Assembly (NCBI GenBank): GCA_018062725.1
Contig: JAGORP010000001.1
Coordinates: 1-64,000, forward strand
DNA: 64,000 bases
Reading direction: 5' to 3'
DNA from: Flavobacterium sp.
GTDB lineage: Bacteria; Bacteroidota; Bacteroidia; Flavobacteriales; Flavobacteriaceae
The translations under genes and the position numbers were made by a program. Numbering within the stretch: position 1 is the first letter of the stretch; every line of letters starts with the position of its first letter. Positions 44,393 to 52,342 of the stretch are shown here, in pieces. A model generated the notes under the pieces. It saw only the letters and a program-made list of their open reading frames with translations. It was not told the origin of the DNA and did no database searches.

Positions 44393-45458
44393 ATTGAAAT
44401 ACCGCAAACAAATCTTTCCATTTTAAGGCCGACGAACTGTTGGAAAAACCGCGATATAGCGCTACTTTGTTTAATTTAGAAAGCTTGAATTTTTCTTGTT
44501 TGCAACTTGGGGCAATCCCTTCTTCCTTAAACTTTTTGGCTAAATATTCTTGTTCGTATTGTCCTGGCGTAGGAATAAGAAACGCCTTTTTGCCCAAATA
44601 CGCCAAATCCATAATGGTTGTATAACCCGAACGACAGAGAATAAGTTCACTTTCGTTAAAAGCTCTTTCCAATTGCCCAGAATTCATATAATTATAAAAA
44701 GTAAACTGATTTTTCTCAGTTACCATTTGCTTTGGCTCAATTTTTCCTTTTATAAAAAGAATACTGCCTTGATAATTGTCTAATTCTAGTGTCAATTTTT
44801 CTTCCAATAAAGTACGCTGCGGTTCTGGCCCCGAAAGGATCACCATAAGATTGTATTTGGAAGTTGCTTTTCGCTTTTGTAATCGGCTTAATGGGCCAAT
44901 ATATTTAACATTTTTAGGGTCTTTTTCTAAGTGTCCTAATTTGCCAGATAAATTCGGAATGGTGTTAACATCAGGAACCCAGCATTCATCAAATTGATTG
45001 ATGATATATTGGTGCATTTTTGTGCTTAACCAAGTGGTATTTCCTGTTAAAACTTTCAATTGATGTGTGATAAATACAGAAGGAACTTTACGACTTCGAA
45101 CTCCCAATCGGTTATCGGAAATAATGCCGTCAATGTTATGTAATGCCACTACTTTACGTACTAACTTTCGTTCTCTTAGAATGGCACTAATCATTCTTGG
45201 ACTGTTAAGTAGCATTTTCAATTTGAAATACTTGCCATTTTTTGGATATTCAATGTGATACGAAGGAAATTCGAGGGTTTGTAACTCCGGAAATTCTTTT
45301 TGTAATAAGGCTAAAGCCACACCATCAGAAGCTAAAATGGGATTGTAATGACTGTCTATAAGGGCTTTTATAATGGGAATACAACGTGTAGCATGACCCA
45401 ATCCCCAATTCAGTGGTGCGACTAAAATATTTTTCTTTGTGCGTTCAGAATCTTGCAT
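44391..45458 (-). CDS. MurG-like GT-B glycosyltransferase
   Basis: 355 residues, GT-B fold. The N-terminal APLNWGLGHATRCIPIIKAL is the glycine-rich acceptor-side motif of MurG/MGDG-synthase-like enzymes; the C-terminal half has ESELILCRSGYTTIMDLAYLGKKAFLIPTPGQYEQEYLA, the nucleotide-sugar site. No signal peptide: acts at the cytosolic membrane face. Begins 2 bp after the stop of the LpxH-like gene, so the two are co-transcribed and may work on the same glycolipid or envelope glycan. Substrate unknown. Confidence 0.85.
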   Translation of the reverse strand: MQDSERTKKNILVAPLNWGLGHATRCIPIIKALIDSHYNPILASDGVALALLQKEFPELQTLEFPSYHIEYPKNGKYFKLKMLLNSPRMISAILRERKLVRKVVALHNIDGIISDNRLGVRSRKVPSVFITHQLKVLTGNTTWLSTKMHQYIINQFDECWVPDVNTIPNLSGKLGHLEKDPKNVKYIGPLSRLQKRKATSKYNLMVILSGPEPQRTLLEEKLTLELDNYQGSILFIKGKIEPKQMVTEKNQFTFYNYMNSGQLERAFNESELILCRSGYTTIMDLAYLGKKAFLIPTPGQYEQEYLAKKFKEEGIAPSCKQEKFKLSKLNKVALYRGFSNSSSALKWKDLFAVFQ

Positions 45459-45460
45459 AA

Positions 45461-46300
45461 TTAGTTGTCAATAATACTAATAAATTGATGTAATAATTGT
45501 GTTTCGTACTCGAAGTTTTCTTCTTCTGTTTCAAAAGTAGGGCTTTCTTTTTTATGTTCATACAGTCGCCATTTCTTCTTGTTGTATTCTAAAGCAGTCA
45601 GATTTTCAATCCAATCTCCTGAATTTAAATACGTAGTTTTTCCGTAGTCGTTTTCAATGTGCTCAATTTTTGGCTCATGAATATGACCACAAATAACATA
45701 ATCGTATTTTTTTTCGATGGCCAATTCGATACATACTTTTTCAAAATTAGAAATAAACTTCACCGCCGATTTTACACTCGATTTAATTTTCTTCGAAAGC
45801 GAATACGGTTCTTTGTTGCATTTTACCAATACCCAATTGACCATTCGATTGAATACAATTAGAAAATCATAACCCCAACCTCCTAACTTGGCTAACCATT
45901 TGGCATGAGTAATGGAAGAATCGAAAACATCACCGTGAAAAATCCATGCTTTTTTGCCATCCAAATCTAAAGTTAGCTTATTGATTAAACTAAAATTGCC
46001 CAAATGAATGTCAGTAAATTTCCGAAGTAATTCGTCGTGGTTACCTGTCAAATAATACACTTTAGTTCCTTTAGAACTCATCGAGATGATTTTTTTGAGT
46101 ACCTTTAAATGACTCGAAGGGAAATAGGATTTCCTAAATTGCCAAATATCTATGATGTCTCCATTTAGAATTAGAATTTTAGGCTTTATCGAAGACAAAT
46201 ACCCTAATACTTCTTTGGCATGACAACCATAGGTTCCAAGATGAACATCGGAAATGACGGCAACTTCAATTTTTCTTTTTTTCAAATCTTTTTCTTTCAA
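45461..46300 (-). CDS. LpxH-like metallophosphoesterase (UDP-2,3-diacylglucosamine diphosphatase family)
   Basis: 279 residues. Calcineurin-like metal motifs in order: SDVHLG, LNGDIID, LTGNHDELL, FHGDVFD and ICGHIHEP. Resembles LpxH, which cleaves UDP-diacylglucosamine to lipid X in lipid A synthesis, but is longer by about 40 residues, with an insert around 165-205. Coupled with a glycosyltransferase gene. Whether it is the lipid A enzyme or a paralogue cannot be settled here. Confidence 0.85.
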   Translation of the reverse strand: MKEKDLKKRKIEVAVISDVHLGTYGCHAKEVLGYLSSIKPKILILNGDIIDIWQFRKSYFPSSHLKVLKKIISMSSKGTKVYYLTGNHDELLRKFTDIHLGNFSLINKLTLDLDGKKAWIFHGDVFDSSITHAKWLAKLGGWGYDFLIVFNRMVNWVLVKCNKEPYSLSKKIKSSVKSAVKFISNFEKVCIELAIEKKYDYVICGHIHEPKIEHIENDYGKTTYLNSGDWIENLTALEYNKKKWRLYEHKKESPTFETEEENFEYETQLLHQFISIIDN

Positions 46301-46378
46301 AGTAAGTGTACCAATGTTTTAGGAATGTTAGGCTAGCGTTATAAAATATTTATGATTTTTAATAAGAATTTAATTGAG

Positions 46379-46386
46379 TACTTTTG
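46379..46386 (+). promoter_or_regulatory. trmB -7 element
   Basis: TACTTTTG, perfect TAnnTTTG, 17 nt before the GTG at 46404. It lies after an in-frame TTG (46374), which rules that TTG out as start. Confidence 0.6.
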
Positions 46387-46403
46387 TCAAAATTTTGAAC
46401 GTA

Positions 46404-47078
46404 GTGGGAAGTAAGAATAAATTAAAGAGGTTTAAGGAAAACGAAACGTTTACGAATGTTTTTCAACCAACAAGAGAAGAAGTGGTGTCGGGGAATTTTC
46501 CGTTGAAAGGAAAATGGAATAGCGATTTTTTTAAAAATGAAAATCCAATTATTGTTGAATTAGGTTGTGGAAAAGGCGAATATACCATTGGTTTAGCCGA
46601 AAGAAATCCAAATGCTAATTATGTTGGAATTGATGTAAAAGGTGCTCGTTTTTGGCGTGGAGCGAAAACAGCTGTAGAAAACGGCATGAAAAATACTGCT
46701 TTTGTGCGTACGCAAATCGAATTAATTGAAGATATTTTTGCAGCCCATGAAGTGAGCGAAATCTGGATAACTTTTCCGGATCCACAAATCAAATACAAAC
46801 GGACCAAACATAGAATGACCAATTCGGAATTCTTGAAATTATACAAAAGAATTTTAAAACCCGATGGAGTCATGAATCTCAAAACCGATTCAGAATTTAT
46901 GCACGGCTATACTTTAGGATTGCTTCATGGAGAAGGACACGAAGTATTATATGCCAATCACAACGTTTATAAAAATGAAGGTTCACCAGCTGAAGTGCTC
47001 GATATTCAAACCTTTTATGAGAAACAATATTTGGAGATAAACAAAGCAATTACGTATATTCGATTTAAAATAAAATAG
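46404..47078 (+). CDS. trmB: tRNA (guanine-N7-)-methyltransferase
   Basis: 224 residues from the GTG at 46404, giving the family's usual start (GSKNKLKRF). SAM-binding loop VELGCGKGEYT, the acidic WITFPDPQIKYKRTKHRM motif characteristic of TrmB, and a C-terminal FYEKQYLEINKAITYIRFK. Methylates G46 in the variable loop of tRNAs. Its TAG stop shares the G with the GTG start of the next gene. Confidence 0.93.
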   Translation: MGSKNKLKRFKENETFTNVFQPTREEVVSGNFPLKGKWNSDFFKNENPIIVELGCGKGEYTIGLAERNPNANYVGIDVKGARFWRGAKTAVENGMKNTAFVRTQIELIEDIFAAHEVSEIWITFPDPQIKYKRTKHRMTNSEFLKLYKRILKPDGVMNLKTDSEFMHGYTLGLLHGEGHEVLYANHNVYKNEGSPAEVLDIQTFYEKQYLEINKAITYIRFKIK

Positions 47079-47710
47079 TGTCGTACTTATTATCTTTTGT
47101 ATTAGCAGTTTTGTTTTCATTCGTAGGTGTTTTGCCTCCCGGAATTGTAAACATGACCGTAGCCAATTATAGTGCTAAAAAAACCCTTAAAAAATCAAAA
47201 AGATTTATTTACGGCGCAACTTTAGTGGTGCTAATTCAAAGTGCTTTGGCTTATTTTTTTGCTACTTTTTTACAAGATCATCCTGCCATTATTCACAATT
47301 TAAAATTGTTGGGAAGTGTTGTTTTTATTTTACTGACTATCTTTTTCTTAGGAAAAGGCATTCAAGGATATTTGCAATCAAAAGAAGAAATTAAAAGGAA
47401 ACCCGCTAAAAGCAAGCTCAAGCCTTTTTATCACGGAGTATTTATTTCGGCATTAAATGTGTTTCCAATTCCGTATTATGCTTTTGTAAGTTTGTATTTG
47501 TCCGCCTTTATTCCTGACTTCTTCAATTATTCTGTTGGTTTGCTTTTTGTAATAGGAGCAACCGTTGGAACTTTTTTAGTCTTTATAGGATATGCTTATT
47601 TGTTCAAAAAAATTAAGCACAAAGTTTCTTTTTTTATCAATAATATCAATTTTATCATTGCTACAATCACGGCTCTAATTGCCATTTTTACGATTTATAA
47701 TTTTATCTAA
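47078..47710 (+). CDS. LysE/RhtB-type transporter
   Basis: 210 residues beginning with GTG that overlaps the trmB stop (TAGTG). About six membrane segments; the N-terminal FVGVLPPGIVNMTVANYSAKK is a LysE-family style first helix with its conserved Pro-Pro-Gly. LysE/RhtB proteins export amino acids; the substrate here is not indicated. A gap of two bases separates its stop from the start of the next gene, so trmB, this gene and the alkyltransferase-like gene form an operon. Confidence 0.8.
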   Translation: MSYLLSFVLAVLFSFVGVLPPGIVNMTVANYSAKKTLKKSKRFIYGATLVVLIQSALAYFFATFLQDHPAIIHNLKLLGSVVFILLTIFFLGKGIQGYLQSKEEIKRKPAKSKLKPFYHGVFISALNVFPIPYYAFVSLYLSAFIPDFFNYSVGLLFVIGATVGTFLVFIGYAYLFKKIKHKVSFFINNINFIIATITALIAIFTIYNFI

Positions 47711-47712
47711 AG

Positions 47713-48045
47713 ATGTCTATGAAAGAAGACAATTTCTTCGAAAGAGTGTATGAAATTGCACGGCAAATTCCCGAAGGCAAAGTCACTTCCTATGGCGCTA
47801 TTGCCAAAGCTTTGGGAACAGCTCGTTCGGCCAGAATGGTTGGTTGGGCCATGAATGCCAGCCACAATCGTGAGGATGTTCCTGCGCATCGTGTGGTCAA
47901 TAGAAACGGATTATTATCGGGTAAGCATCATTTTGAGGGGACAAATCTAATGCAACAATTGTTGGAAAGCGAAGGAATACAAGTGGTAAACAATCAAATC
48001 ATCGATTTTGAAAAGCATTTCTGGCAACCTGAGGTTGTTTCTTAA
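47713..48045 (+). CDS. Alkyltransferase-like (ATL) MGMT-family protein
   Basis: 110 residues. Matches the DNA-binding half of O6-alkylguanine transferases: FFERVYEIARQIPEGKVTSYGAIAKALG (helix-turn-helix) and ARMVGWAMNA. The acceptor site normally PCHRV reads PAHRVVNRNG here, so the reactive Cys is Ala (about residue 73). ATL proteins bind O6-alkylguanine and hand the lesion to nucleotide excision repair. Last gene of the trmB operon. Confidence 0.9.
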   Translation: MSMKEDNFFERVYEIARQIPEGKVTSYGAIAKALGTARSARMVGWAMNASHNREDVPAHRVVNRNGLLSGKHHFEGTNLMQQLLESEGIQVVNNQIIDFEKHFWQPEVVS

Positions 48046-48133
48046 GGTTTCGTTTTTTATTTTTTTAGCAGAAACACACTATTTTTAGCAAACTTTCGTT
48101 ATTCTTATAAGTCAAACTTTAAAAAAGTAAGTT

Positions 48134-48541
48134 ATGAAAGCGATTTGTAGTATGACCATAATAAGCTTGATGTTTTTTTCATGCCAGAATTCCAAAGAAA
48201 AAGAAATTCAAGCGGCAAAACAGGCAACTGTCGATTCGATGAAAGTAGCGTTAGAAAAACAAAGAGTAATCGATTCTATGCAAACTGAAATCGATAAAAA
48301 AGAAGCCTTAAATCAGAAAAAAGAAGTCACTGTAATTCATCAAACTGCAACCGAACAACCGAAACGAAAAAAATGGAGTAACACGGCTAAAGGGGCTGTG
48401 ATTGGAGCGGGTGTTGGTGCTGTGACAGGAGCAATTATCAGTAAGAAAAAAGGAGAAGGGGCTATTATTGGTGGCGTAGCAGGGGCTGGTGTAGGTGCCG
48501 GAACTGGTGCTATAATTGATGAAACTAAAAAGAATCCATAA
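48134..48541 (+). CDS. Gly-zipper lipoprotein
   Basis: 135 residues. Lipobox FFSC, then a helical Lys/Glu/Gln stretch (about 20-70), then the glycine-zipper AKGAVIGAGVGAVTGAIISKKKGEGAIIGGVAGAGVGAGTGAII (YMGG type), two Gly-rich hairpin helices that can pack in membranes. Function unknown; such proteins are associated with the outer membrane. Own terminator. Confidence 0.85.
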   Translation: MKAICSMTIISLMFFSCQNSKEKEIQAAKQATVDSMKVALEKQRVIDSMQTEIDKKEALNQKKEVTVIHQTATEQPKRKKWSNTAKGAVIGAGVGAVTGAIISKKKGEGAIIGGVAGAGVGAGTGAIIDETKKNP

Positions 48542-48557
48542 AAGACAAAATAATTTT

Positions 48558-48596
48558 AAAAAGGGCTTATTCCCATTCGGAATTAAGCCCTTTTTT
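48558..48596 (+). terminator. Intrinsic terminator after the Gly-zipper gene
   Basis: AAAAAGGGCTTA pairs with TAAGCCCTTTTT around a 14-nt loop; six T at the end. Confidence 0.85.
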
Positions 48597-48678
48597 ATGG
48601 TTTTTTTCTTGCGGGTTTATGACTTACGGTAAAGCTTTTGAAGTTATTTCGATACTAAACCTTATTTTTTACAAAGTA

Positions 48679-49068
48679 TCAAGTGATTATTTTTTTGAAT
48701 TTTTGAATTGGAAACGGTTTACTCAATAATTTTTTTACATGTTTGTTGTTTTTGGCTTTTTGAATGTCATTGTGGTCCAATGTAGAAGAAAGCATGTAAA
48801 TTTGAGTCCTTTTTTTGGTCTCTTCGGGTAGTTTTTCATATTCTAATAGAAATTCAAATCCATCCATTTCAGGCATTCGGATATCTAAAAGGATGATTAA
48901 TTGTTTATCGATAAGGTTGTGAAAATTTGTAAGCCATTGTATGCCTTCTTTACCATTGTTCACTATATTGATTTCAGGAATGTCCAGGATTTTTTTTAGT
49001 AATTTACTAGTAACTAGCTGGTCTATTACATTATCGTCGACTAATAAAAAGGTGTAATTAGTTGGCAT
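48679..49068 (-). CDS. Single-domain response regulator
   Basis: 129 residues, receiver domain only: Asp11-Asp12, phospho-Asp62 (LLDIRMPEMDG) and Lys in LLSKPF. With no output domain it must act by protein contact, as in phosphorelays. Its start overlaps the end of the kinase gene by 11 bases, so the pair is coupled. Confidence 0.92.
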   Translation of the reverse strand: MPTNYTFLLVDDNVIDQLVTSKLLKKILDIPEINIVNNGKEGIQWLTNFHNLIDKQLIILLDIRMPEMDGFEFLLEYEKLPEETKKRTQIYMLSSTLDHNDIQKAKNNKHVKKLLSKPFPIQKFKKIIT

Positions 49069-50482
49069 ATGAATTAGGTATAGTTACGGTAAAGATTGTT
49101 CCTTGATTTATTTTGGATTGTGCGGCAATTGTTCCGTTTAAATTTTGAACGGCTTCTTTTACGATGTAAAGACCCAATCCAGATCCGGTATTGCTATTGG
49201 TTACGAAAAACATTTCAAAAATTCGATCGAGATATTCTTCTTTTATGCCAATGCCATTATCTTTGATTTCTATAGTACAATTATTCTCATTCTTAGAAGT
49301 TGAAATAGCGATATAAGGCTCTTGTTTATTGCTGTCGGCATATTTCATAGCGTTGGAAACAAGATTGTTTAAAATGATTTTTAATCGCAAACTGTCGGAC
49401 TGAATAAAGTCGGCTGAAATGTTTTTTTGAATGACAATATTGCGTGATTCATTCATATATTGATGTTGTTCCAACGATTCGTCAATGAGTTTGCTCAAAC
49501 TTACTGGTTCCAGAATGACATCTTTTCTTTTGTTTCGAGAATAATCAATAATATCACTGATAAATTTGTCTTGTAGGGTTAAGCTTTGGTGCATTAAAGC
49601 TAAGTATTCTTTTATTTGAGTTAGATCGTCTTCTATTTCGGCGATTTCAATCAATCCTTTTAGCGAAGTAATCGGGGAGCGTAAATCATGAGAAGCACTG
49701 TAAACAAATTTGTCCAATTCCTGATTGGCTAACACTAAATTCCTATTTTGAAGTTCGATTTCCAGTTTCGATACTTCTATTTTTCGAAGCATCATCGAAT
49801 AGTAAAAAGTAACGCTGCCAATTATTATCAGAATAAAAAAAACATTGGTATAAATTAGATAACTTTCAATTTTTCGGGTTCCGTCACTAAGTGAATTGGA
49901 ATAATTTCTTTCGGCAACAGATAATTTATCGCTTAGCGTGCTTATGCGAGAGAGAAATGATTTTTTTGCTTCGGAATCCAATCCTTTTGTTATGACTTGT
50001 TCATGAACTTCATTTCCAAGAGTTTCCAGTTGTACAATCAAATGATCACCTATTTCCCATTCTTTAATAGCTTTTGCAAAAAAAGGAATGTGGTGAAAGT
50101 TCTTAAATTGCCAAATCATGCCGTCTAAATCTTTTTCATTATTTCCGCCAGCGCGTAAGCCTTTTTTAATCAGGGCAATATCTCCGTTATTTGTCAAGTT
50201 AACTCGGGCAATACCGTCTCCTTTTGGAGTTTTTAATTCTTCTTTAAAGGCAAGCCATTGTTTTTTATTTTGAGTATAAAGATAAGTAATGAGCTGACGA
50301 GTAGCGTCTTTTTGTCCTTTCGAATAATGGGATTCTCCATTAAGATAAGCTCTGTTGGTCGACAGAATTTTAATGGTAAAAAAGTTGATGAAAATTAGCA
50401 AGCCACAAGCCAAAAATATGATCAATAGAAGTGTGAATCCATTTGGAGACTTCAATTTGTCAATAATTTTAAACTGCTTCAT
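49058..50482 (-). CDS. Sensor histidine kinase with extracytoplasmic domain
   Basis: 474 residues. TM1 about 15-36, a 170-residue mainly helical periplasmic domain, TM2 about 210-230, a coiled-coil linker, then His265 in YSASHDLRSPITSL, N-box ILNNLVSNAMKYAD, and GSGLGLYIVKEAV. The periplasmic part is helical, CHASE3-like in size, but I do not recognise a specific family. Works with the downstream single-domain regulator. Confidence 0.92.
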   Translation of the reverse strand: MKQFKIIDKLKSPNGFTLLLIIFLACGLLIFINFFTIKILSTNRAYLNGESHYSKGQKDATRQLITYLYTQNKKQWLAFKEELKTPKGDGIARVNLTNNGDIALIKKGLRAGGNNEKDLDGMIWQFKNFHHIPFFAKAIKEWEIGDHLIVQLETLGNEVHEQVITKGLDSEAKKSFLSRISTLSDKLSVAERNYSNSLSDGTRKIESYLIYTNVFFILIIIGSVTFYYSMMLRKIEVSKLEIELQNRNLVLANQELDKFVYSASHDLRSPITSLKGLIEIAEIEDDLTQIKEYLALMHQSLTLQDKFISDIIDYSRNKRKDVILEPVSLSKLIDESLEQHQYMNESRNIVIQKNISADFIQSDSLRLKIILNNLVSNAMKYADSNKQEPYIAISTSKNENNCTIEIKDNGIGIKEEYLDRIFEMFFVTNSNTGSGLGLYIVKEAVQNLNGTIAAQSKINQGTIFTVTIPNSYAN

Positions 50483-50804
50483 AGCTTTTTCGCTTGCTTG
50501 GAGTTGAATTACAAGTGTTTCAAGTTAAGATTTTTTTTTAAAAGATTCAAATAATAAAAGTAAGAAATTTAATACTTTTTATTGTTTCTCAATAGATTAG
50601 GTTTTTTTACGCCTTCTGTATCTAAAAGTGTGAGGCGTTTTTGTGGGATTTCGAAGCATCAAATTTTTCTATACCGTCATTACACTTTGCTTTTGATAAA
50701 CGTTGTCTCTTTGTAACTACTTCACTATCTTTGCAATCTAAAATCAGTCTTAATAAGTTTAACCTTTTTGCTGATTCATAAATTATTCAAAACGATTCAA
50801 CAGA
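50483..50804. other. 322-bp intergenic region with an orphan terminator-like hairpin
   Basis: No credible ORF. It holds the upstream regions of the divergent kinase and Mrp genes, the Mrp promoter (50703-50733), and a rightward hairpin ACGCCT / AGGCGT (50609-50614 with 50633-50638) followed by TTTTT. No rightward gene precedes that hairpin, so it could end a small RNA started near 50580 (TACTTTTT is a -7-like sequence there). Confidence 0.5.
50703..50733 (+). promoter_or_regulatory. Promoter of the Mrp-type gene
   Basis: TTG at 50703-50705, 20-bp spacer, TATCTTTG at 50726-50733; leader about 70 nt. Confidence 0.75.
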
Positions 50805-51938
50805 ATGAAACTAGATAGAAAAGAAATCCTTAAAGCATTAGAAACCATTACTATTGCAGGCGAAGGGAAAAACATGGTCGAAAGTGGTGCGGTACAAAAT
50901 GTCATTACTTTTGGTAACGAAGTGGTGGTCGATTTAACTTTGTCAACACCTGCGATGCATATTAAAAAACGTGCAGAAGACGATATTCGCAAATTAATTC
51001 ACGAAACATTTTCTGATGAGGTTGTAGTCAAAGTGAATATAAAGGTAGAAGCCAAAGAAAATTCAAATGAAATTAAAGGAAAATCTATTCCTGGAATCAA
51101 AAATATTATAGCAGTTGCTTCGGGTAAAGGAGGCGTAGGAAAGTCTACGGTAACGGCTAATTTAGCTGTAACTTTGGCCAAAATGGGATTCAAAGTGGGT
51201 GTTTTGGATGCCGATATCTACGGACCTTCAATGCCAATTATGTTCGACGTAGAAAACGAAAAACCAATTTCTATTGAAGTGGATGGCAAATCAAAAATGA
51301 AGCCTATTGAAAGTTTTGAAGTAAAATTACTTTCTATCGGATTTTTCACAGCGCCAAGTCAAGCGGTTATTTGGAGAGGACCAATGGCTGCAAAAGCTTT
51401 AAATCAAATGATTTTTGATGCCGCTTGGGGAGAATTAGATTTTATGTTAATCGATTTACCTCCAGGAACAGGCGATATCCATCTTTCGATCATGCAATCA
51501 TTGCCGATAACAGGAGCAGTAGTGGTGAGTACGCCGCAAGCCGTGGCATTAGCCGATGCCAAAAAAGGAGTGTCGATGTTTTTGTCCGACAGTATTAAAG
51601 TTCCGGTGTTAGGAATTATAGAAAATATGGCGTATTTCACTCCAGAAGAATTACCAAATAATAAATACTACATTTTCGGAAAAGAAGGTGCTAAAAACCT
51701 GGCAGCAGATTTGCAAGTGCCATTTTTAGGAGAAGTACCATTGGTTCAGAGCATACGTGAAGCTGGCGATTATGGTCGTCCGGCAGCTTTGCAAACGGCT
51801 TCTCCATTAGAAGGGATTTTCGAAAACATAACCAGAAATGTGGTTCAAGAAGTGGTAAATCGTAATGAAAACTTAGCACCAACCGAAGCTATTAAAATAA
51901 CCACAATGGCGGGATGTTCGGCAGTAAATAAAAAATAG
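50805..51938 (+). CDS. apbC: Mrp/NBP35-family P-loop ATPase (iron-sulfur carrier family)
   Basis: 377 residues. N-terminal MIP18/DUF59 domain (about 1-85), then a deviant Walker A GKGGVGKST near 107-115, DADIYGPSMP switch I, and DLPPGTGD. Family members carry Fe-S clusters on a dimer-bridging CxxC. That motif is missing: after IIENMAYF comes TPEELPNNKYYIFGKEGAKN. It is followed by a NifU-domain gene, which keeps the Fe-S context, and by a ferredoxin-NADP reductase. Confidence 0.88.
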   Translation: MKLDRKEILKALETITIAGEGKNMVESGAVQNVITFGNEVVVDLTLSTPAMHIKKRAEDDIRKLIHETFSDEVVVKVNIKVEAKENSNEIKGKSIPGIKNIIAVASGKGGVGKSTVTANLAVTLAKMGFKVGVLDADIYGPSMPIMFDVENEKPISIEVDGKSKMKPIESFEVKLLSIGFFTAPSQAVIWRGPMAAKALNQMIFDAAWGELDFMLIDLPPGTGDIHLSIMQSLPITGAVVVSTPQAVALADAKKGVSMFLSDSIKVPVLGIIENMAYFTPEELPNNKYYIFGKEGAKNLAADLQVPFLGEVPLVQSIREAGDYGRPAALQTASPLEGIFENITRNVVQEVVNRNENLAPTEAIKITTMAGCSAVNKK

Positions 51939-51949
51939 AACGTTAGAAA

Positions 51950-51996
51950 TTTAGACTCCCTTAGACTTCATAGAAATGAAAGTCTAAAAGTCTAAA
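51950..51996 (+). repeat. Imperfect inverted repeat between apbC and the NifU-domain gene
   Basis: Left arm 51950-51971 (TTTAGACT...TTAGACTTCAT) and right arm 51976-51996 (ATGAAAGTCTAAAAGTCTAAA) are complementary apart from a small bulge, loop about 4 nt. No T run follows, so it is not a classic terminator; it may influence mRNA processing between the two genes. Confidence 0.65.
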
Positions 51997-52018
51997 AATC
52001 TAAGAAGTCTAAAATCTA
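51981..52018. repeat. Degenerate AGTCTAAA tandem repeat
   Basis: About five copies of an 8-9 bp unit (AGTCTAAA, AGTCTAAA, AATCTAAG, AAGTCTAAA, ATCTAAAG) directly before the NifU-domain gene; forms the right arm of the hairpin. Confidence 0.75.
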
Positions 52019-52024
52019 AAGAAA

Positions 52025-52264
52025 ATGACAAATCAAGAATTAGAACAAAACATATTAAAAGCTCTTGACGAAATCCGTCCTTTTTTAAATTCAGATGGGG
52101 GTGATATTTCTTTGGTTTCCATCGAAGATGAAAAACACGTGAAAGTTCGTTTGGAAGGTGCCTGTACGAGTTGTAACTTAAGTATAAGTACACTTAAAGC
52201 AGGGGTGGAAACGACTATCAAGAAATATGCACCACAAATTGAGAGCGTTATTAATGTAGCTTAA
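52025..52264 (+). CDS. NifU C-terminal domain protein (Nfu-type Fe-S scaffold)
   Basis: 79 residues, a single Nfu domain: LDEIRPFLNSDGGDISLVSIE and the cluster-binding CTSC (CxxC), followed by STLKAGVETTIKKYAP. Such proteins hold a labile [4Fe-4S] cluster bridged between two subunits and pass it to target enzymes. Downstream of the Mrp-type gene, with which it probably shares a transcript. Confidence 0.93.
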   Translation: MTNQELEQNILKALDEIRPFLNSDGGDISLVSIEDEKHVKVRLEGACTSCNLSISTLKAGVETTIKKYAPQIESVINVA

Positions 52265-52342
52265 TTTCTACTGATAAAAATCATAGTATTTAAGTTGAGG
52301 TTTTTAAAACTTTACAACTTGAAACCATGTAACTTTTAAAAA

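Noticed and set aside
46374..46403. TTG at 46374 as the trmB start
   Set aside because: The -7 promoter box lies downstream of it, and the GTG at 46404 gives the normal TrmB start.
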